Assembly: GCA_009779515.1 (NCBI GenBank)
Contig: WREE01000076.1
Location: 1-9,627, forward strand
DNA length: 9,627 nucleotides
Reading direction: 5' to 3'
DNA from: Symbiobacteriaceae bacterium
Lineage (GTDB): Bacteria; Bacillota; JAAYKD01; WRDA01
Position 1 is the first letter of the stretch. Each line of letters begins with the position of its first letter. The notes under the pieces were generated by a model, which saw only the letters and a list, made by a program, of their open reading frames with translations, searched no databases and was not told the DNA's origin. Of this stretch, positions 6,050-9,627 are shown in pieces. A program made the position numbers and the translations under genes.

Positions 6050-6927
6050 CTGCTTGCTATACCAGATTGTGAGGTAATGGTTAAACTGCTGACAATTTCA
6101 TTAATCTCCTGGGTAATAGCTGCTTGACGTTTGCGGTTGTAGGAGCGACCCAACCCCAGGAGAATTTCCTCCGCATTGCTCACGGCAGAATCCATTTGAA
6201 CCATGCGAGCAGCCTGCTCGCAAACCGAAGCCTCCGCCAGACTACGGTAAATAACCGCTGCCAGGTAATAACGCACCGCCCGGTCTAAAAAGCGGTCGGT
6301 TTCATTATCGTAGGACATCCAGTTATAGCTGTTGCTATGCTCCGCAGCCAGGGACAGAGGAAGGAGGCGCACTACCTGAGGGGTGTAGGAGAGCATGGAA
6401 TCGAACCTGGTGTAAGCTAAATAGACTTCGTCGATATTCCGGTTACCATAAATCGAAACCAGACGTGCCGAAATACTTCGGGCTTCCTCGAAAAAATTGG
6501 CATCGTTGGGGTACGCCCAAACCTGGGCAATCTCTTTTTGGCGTCGCACTAGAAATTCGCGAGCTTTGAGCCCAACGGTGACAATGCGGGTACTCTTTCC
6601 TTCTCCTTCCCGGGCTTGGATATGCTCCAGAGCTGCCGCTGCGATATTGTTGTTGTAGCTGCCACAGAGCCCCTTATCGCCGCTGATGACGATGTAGGCA
6701 CAACGGTTGGCTTGGGGAGGGTTGGCATAAATAGATTGCGCAGCCGCCTGGGAGCCTTTAAGGTTGCCCAGAAGCTCCTCCATACCCTCATAGAAAGGTC
6801 GGGCGGCATCCAGCTGCCCCTTTACCCGAGCCAGCTTGGCAGCTGCCACCATATTCATCGCCTTCATCACCTGCTGGGTGGTGGCAACCGTGGTCATGCG
6901 GCGCTTAAAATGCTTGAGGGAAGCCAT
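6046..6927 (-). CDS. atpG: F1F0 ATP synthase gamma subunit (rotor shaft)
   Basis: The 293-residue gamma subunit is the rotating central shaft linking the c ring to the catalytic head. The N-terminal helix shows the family pattern MASLKHFKRR...TTQQVMKAMNMVAAAKL. The Rossmann-like middle has SGDKGLCGSYNNNI (82-95), and the C-terminal helix has ARMVQMDSAVSNAEE and SYNRKRQAAITQEINEIV (262-279). The protein continues about 14 residues beyond EIV with a Ser/Thr-rich tail instead of the short hydrophobic end common in the family. The start ATG is preceded by GAGGT with about 8 nt spacing and lies 28 nt after atpA. The stop overlaps the atpD GTG start. Confidence 0.96.
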   Translation of the reverse strand: MASLKHFKRRMTTVATTQQVMKAMNMVAAAKLARVKGQLDAARPFYEGMEELLGNLKGSQAAAQSIYANPPQANRCAYIVISGDKGLCGSYNNNIAAAALEHIQAREGEGKSTRIVTVGLKAREFLVRRQKEIAQVWAYPNDANFFEEARSISARLVSIYGNRNIDEVYLAYTRFDSMLSYTPQVVRLLPLSLAAEHSNSYNWMSYDNETDRFLDRAVRYYLAAVIYRSLAEASVCEQAARMVQMDSAVSNAEEILLGLGRSYNRKRQAAITQEINEIVSSLTITSQSGIASR

Positions 6928-6955
6928 AAAATATACCTCGTTTTTTAACTAAATA

Positions 6956-8467
6956 TCAATGGTAGATATGCGTCTTGAGGAAGGCGTCTAAAATTTTCTT
7001 GAACTGCTCCACCAGCTCCGGGGAGAACTCCTTCTTTTCACGAATCTCCGCCAGTAGCCAGCTTTGGTCGCGATCCATATATTCTAAAAAGTCTCTTTCA
7101 AATTCCTGGATTTGGTCGACATGAACTTCCGCTAAAAAGCCATGCACTAAAGCAAAGACCATAAGGACTTGCTGTTCTACCGGCAAAGGGGCGTACTGCT
7201 CCTGTTTCAACAGCTCGACTATCCGCTCCCCTTGGCGTAGACGCATAAGAGTATCCCGGGAAAGGTCGGAGCCATATTGCGCAAAGGCTGCCAGTTCCCG
7301 GTATTGCGCCAGTTCGATACGGAGAGGACCTGCCAGTTGACGCATAGCTCGCACCTGAGCGGCTCCACCGACACGAGAGATAGAAAACCCAGGGTTAATG
7401 GCCGGACGAATCCCTTCGTTGAACAGCTCGGCTTCCAAAAATATTTGCCCATCGGTAATAGATATTAGGTTCGTAGGTATATAAGCTGAAATATCTCCCT
7501 CCAGAGTTTCGACCACCGGCAGAGCGGTTAGAGTGCCGCCGCCCATCTCGTCGGAAAGGCAGGCCGCTCGTTCCAATAAACGGGAGTGTAAGTAAAAGAT
7601 ATCTCCCGGGTAGGCTTCCCGCCCCGGGGGGCGACGGAGAAGCAGGCTGATAGTGCGGTAAGCAACGGCATGCTTGGAAAGGTCGTCGTAGATAATCAGC
7701 ACATCCTTACCTTGCTCCATCCACTCCTCGCCGATAGCACAACCAGCATAAGGGGCGATATATTGCAAAGAGGTGGCATCGCCGGCGGTTGCTGCCACCA
7801 CCGTCGAATACTCCATAGCGCCATTTTCTTTAAGGGTGCGGATAATACGGGCAACGGTGGCTGCTTTTTGTCCAATAGCCACATAAATGCAGTGCACACC
7901 AGTTCCTTTTTGGTTGATAATGGTATCTATGCATATAGCCGTTTTACCGGTTTGACGGTCGCCAATAATCAGCTCCCGCTGCCCGCGACCGATAGGTACT
8001 AAGATATCAATGGCTTTAATGCCTGTCTGCAAGGGGACAGCGACCTCTTTACGTGCCATTACTCCGGGTGCCACACTCTCTATCCTACGAGTTTTGGTCG
8101 TTGCTAAAGCTCCTTGATGATCCAGAGGCTGTCCCAGGGCATTTACCACCCGCCCCAGTAAGGCATCTCCCACGGGAATTTCAATAACCGTCCCCGTGCG
8201 CCGTACCGGATCTCCTTCCCGGATAGTCGAGTTTTGCCCCAGCAGAATAACCCCCACACTCTCCTTTTCCAGGTTCAGAGCAATCCCCTGCATCCCACCG
8301 GGAAAATCCAAGAGTTCTCCGCTCATAACTTGGTTTAACCCCATCACCTGAGCGATACCATCTCCGGTGCGTTGTACTGTTCCGGCTTCGGAAACAGTGG
8401 GGGTAGCTGCGAAGTTATCCACATGAGACTGGATAATCGCACTTAGCTCGCTTACTCTAATGCTCAT
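6956..8467 (-). CDS. atpA: F1F0 ATP synthase alpha subunit
   Basis: The 503-residue alpha subunit alternates with beta in the F1 hexamer, binds nucleotide at non-catalytic sites and supplies the arginine finger to beta. Visible are Walker A GDRQTGKT (169-176, Lys175), Walker B LIIYDD (257-262), the RRPPGREAYPGD block (278-289), the arginine finger in SISRVGG (Arg365) and LAQYRELAAFAQYGSDL (386-402). The N-terminal segment (about 1-25) that binds delta is present. The length is typical and no key residue is missing. The ATG overlaps the atpH stop by 4 nt (ATGA), with AAGGGA about 10 nt upstream, so alpha is probably translated by coupling to delta. Confidence 0.98.
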   Translation of the reverse strand: MSIRVSELSAIIQSHVDNFAATPTVSEAGTVQRTGDGIAQVMGLNQVMSGELLDFPGGMQGIALNLEKESVGVILLGQNSTIREGDPVRRTGTVIEIPVGDALLGRVVNALGQPLDHQGALATTKTRRIESVAPGVMARKEVAVPLQTGIKAIDILVPIGRGQRELIIGDRQTGKTAICIDTIINQKGTGVHCIYVAIGQKAATVARIIRTLKENGAMEYSTVVAATAGDATSLQYIAPYAGCAIGEEWMEQGKDVLIIYDDLSKHAVAYRTISLLLRRPPGREAYPGDIFYLHSRLLERAACLSDEMGGGTLTALPVVETLEGDISAYIPTNLISITDGQIFLEAELFNEGIRPAINPGFSISRVGGAAQVRAMRQLAGPLRIELAQYRELAAFAQYGSDLSRDTLMRLRQGERIVELLKQEQYAPLPVEQQVLMVFALVHGFLAEVHVDQIQEFERDFLEYMDRDQSWLLAEIREKKEFSPELVEQFKKILDAFLKTHIYH

Positions 8468-9015
8468 GCGTGTACCATCCCTTGAATGGAGAGTTTAATG
8501 CTCTCGCCCATATCATTGATATGCTTGGCTACTGAAGAATCCAGCAACAGGCCATCCACATATATATAAAAACCGGCAATGAGGGAAGGGTCTACTCTAA
8601 CCGAGATAGCAACCCTTTTGTTGAGTTTACGGGCAATTAAATTGCGCAATATGTCGCTTTGGCGACTATCCAGCTCCGTAGCTGAAACCACCAAAGCTGT
8701 AGTTTGCTCCAGGGACAAACCCATCAAGCTGGAAAAAGCTTGCAAGGTAGTCCGGATAAGGGCACCGTGATCGTTCATGACCATCCCCAGGAGAAAAGAA
8801 GCGAAATCTTCGTGAATTTTGCCCGAGAAAGCTTCCACCACAAAACGACCTTTAACATCCCGGGGGAAGCTGGGGTTATCCATGATATCCGGAACCTCCG
8901 AAAGGGCAATGATGTCCCGCACCATTATGGTCTGTTCAAAAAAGGAGAGCTGCATGCCGGTGCGCACCGCCAAATCCATCAGAGCGGTGGCATATTGGGT
9001 AGTTAGTGTATCCAT
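8464..9015 (-). CDS. atpH: F1F0 ATP synthase delta subunit
   Basis: The 183-residue delta subunit (OSCP type) clamps the top of the F1 head to the b-subunit stator. The N-terminal helical domain starts TQYATALMDLA (6-16) and carries the usual VPDIMDNPSFPRDVKGRFV pattern (41-59). The C-terminal signature VDPSLIAGFYIYVDGLLLDSSV (within 141-162) is clear. The start ATG lies inside the end of atpF (13-nt overlap), with GGAG at 9024-9027 and 8-nt spacing. The 3' end overlaps atpA by 4 nt. This is the normal place for delta between b and alpha. Confidence 0.96.
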   Translation of the reverse strand: MDTLTTQYATALMDLAVRTGMQLSFFEQTIMVRDIIALSEVPDIMDNPSFPRDVKGRFVVEAFSGKIHEDFASFLLGMVMNDHGALIRTTLQAFSSLMGLSLEQTTALVVSATELDSRQSDILRNLIARKLNKRVAISVRVDPSLIAGFYIYVDGLLLDSSVAKHINDMGESIKLSIQGMVHA

Positions 9016-9554
9016 GAGCTTTTCTCCAGCTCGGCAACGGTTTCCGTAAAAATACGCTCCTGAGCAGCTCCATCAATGGATACTGTGACAAACTTCCGCG
9101 CCATCCCTAAAGCTACCTCCAGGATATAATGGCTAATATCTTCGTTAACCTTTTCTCGTTCCCGCTTAAGCTCGGCCTCGGCATTTCGCCGCATATTGTT
9201 AATATCTTCCTTGCAATCATCGAGCATTTGGCGGGTACGCTCTGCCGCCATAGCTCGGGCTGCCTCCAGAATCTCCAGGCGTTCCTGCTCAATTTCCTCC
9301 AGCTTGGCGGTGTAAAGATTCTTCATCTCCTCCGCTTCGTTTGCTCCCTGCTCCGCTTGCTGCAGTCTAGCTTTAATCCGTTCACTGCGCTCCTGCATAA
9401 AAGTATGAACAGGCTTATAAAGAAAATAGGACATAACCCCGGCTAAAACGCAAGCGTTAAATAGTTGTATGATAATACTGAACAGCATTTGCTGATCCAG
9501 GGCAAAGGGACGCCCCTCCGGCAAGGCTGCTAAAACGGTCACCATATTGGCCAT
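9003..9554 (-). CDS. atpF: F1F0 ATP synthase b subunit (stator)
   Basis: The 183-residue b subunit is anchored in the membrane by one N-terminal span (about 23-45, ending ...SYFLYKPV) and continues as a long charged coiled coil (about 50-140) rich in Glu, Arg, Ala and Lys that reaches delta as the peripheral stalk. The C-terminal LGMARKFV segment matches the delta-binding end. Two starts compete: ATG at 9554 and TTG at 9557, directly adjacent. AAGGGGGTGAT (9561-9571) could serve either, and ATG is preferred as the stronger codon; the difference is one residue. It follows atpE by about 20 nt and overlaps atpH by 13 nt. Confidence 0.95.
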   Translation of the reverse strand: MANMVTVLAALPEGRPFALDQQMLFSIIIQLFNACVLAGVMSYFLYKPVHTFMQERSERIKARLQQAEQGANEAEEMKNLYTAKLEEIEQERLEILEAARAMAAERTRQMLDDCKEDINNMRRNAEAELKREREKVNEDISHYILEVALGMARKFVTVSIDGAAQERIFTETVAELEKSSWIH

Positions 9555-9560
9555 CAAATA

Positions 9561-9571
9561 ATCACCCCCTT
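9561..9571 (-). promoter_or_regulatory. Ribosome binding site of atpF
   Basis: The minus strand reads AAGGGGGTGAT, close to a full Shine-Dalgarno match. The G run ends 10 nt before the ATG at 9554 and 7 nt before the adjacent TTG at 9557, so it does not fully decide between the two. Confidence 0.6.
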
Positions 9572-9574
9572 GGT

Positions 9575-9627
9575 TTAGCGGATAGCATTCTCCAAATAAA
9601 TAGTTATCAGGGGGTTGGCAAAGAGCA
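9575..9627 (-). CDS. atpE: F1F0 ATP synthase c subunit, C-terminal end only
   Basis: Only the last 16 complete codons and the stop (TAA, 9577-9575) are inside the window; they read LFANPLITIYLENAIR. The FANP motif near the end of the second transmembrane helix is characteristic of c subunits, and the position directly upstream of atpF is the standard one. The ion-binding carboxylate and flanking residues that would tell proton from sodium specificity lie outside the window, so the coupling ion cannot be read here. Confidence 0.82.
   Translation of the reverse strand, partial: LFANPLITIYLENAIR

Noticed and set aside
6534..6543. A third trace of repeat hairpin A (CTTTTTGGCG)
   Set aside because: Only a 10-bp match inside the conserved atpG coding sequence, without the paired arm or hairpins B and C.
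7373..7396. The alpha-subunit NPGFSISRVGG stretch as an unusual arginine-finger context
   Set aside because: NPG before the S-x-SRVGG motif also occurs in well-known alpha subunits such as that of E. coli, so this is normal variation.

Overview
The window reads almost entirely on the minus strand and carries most of an F-type ATP synthase operon, followed by a large sensory hybrid histidine kinase and the start of one unidentified gene. In transcription order (right to left) the genes are: the tail of atpE (c subunit, cut by the right edge), atpF (b), atpH (delta), atpA (alpha), atpG (gamma), atpD (beta), atpC (epsilon), the hybrid kinase, and the first 73 codons of an acidic, proline-rich protein that runs off the left edge. 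The operon order, strong purine-rich ribosome binding sites, GTG start and multidomain surface sensor kinase suggest an anaerobic Firmicute, most likely a Clostridia-type lineage. This is an inference; nothing here fixes the genus, and a diderm Firmicute is equally possible.

Region 4193-9627 is the ATP synthase. The genes are tightly coupled: atpF and atpH overlap by 13 nt, atpH/atpA and atpG/atpD overlap by 4 nt, and the other junctions are under 30 nt. Together they encode the F1 head (alpha, beta, gamma, delta, epsilon) plus the b stator and c ring; the a subunit would lie just beyond the right edge. Catalytic motifs in alpha and beta are intact. Two regulatory or coupling motifs deviate from consensus: the beta DELSEED loop reads DEMSEND, and the epsilon ATP-binding motif I(L)DxxRA lacks its arginine.

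Region 561-4037 is a 1158-residue hybrid kinase with a lipoprotein-type signal, two tandem family-3 solute-binding (Venus flytrap) domains, one membrane span, a GAF domain, HisKA/HATPase and a C-terminal receiver. It resembles BvgS-type sensors but has no HPt domain and no DNA-binding output, and no partner regulator is visible.

The most unusual feature is an approximately 110-bp element present twice in the same orientation, immediately before (4064-4174) and after (397-506) the kinase gene. Each copy consists of three successive hairpins whose arms and loops are nearly identical between copies, while the linker has diverged to about half identity. It is not a normal intrinsic terminator. 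It could be a dispersed palindromic or mobile repeat or a structured RNA, and the pair may record how the kinase gene came to sit behind the atp operon. The 341-bp gap 220-560 also holds a 14-bp direct repeat, two short palindromes and a weak promoter-like site.
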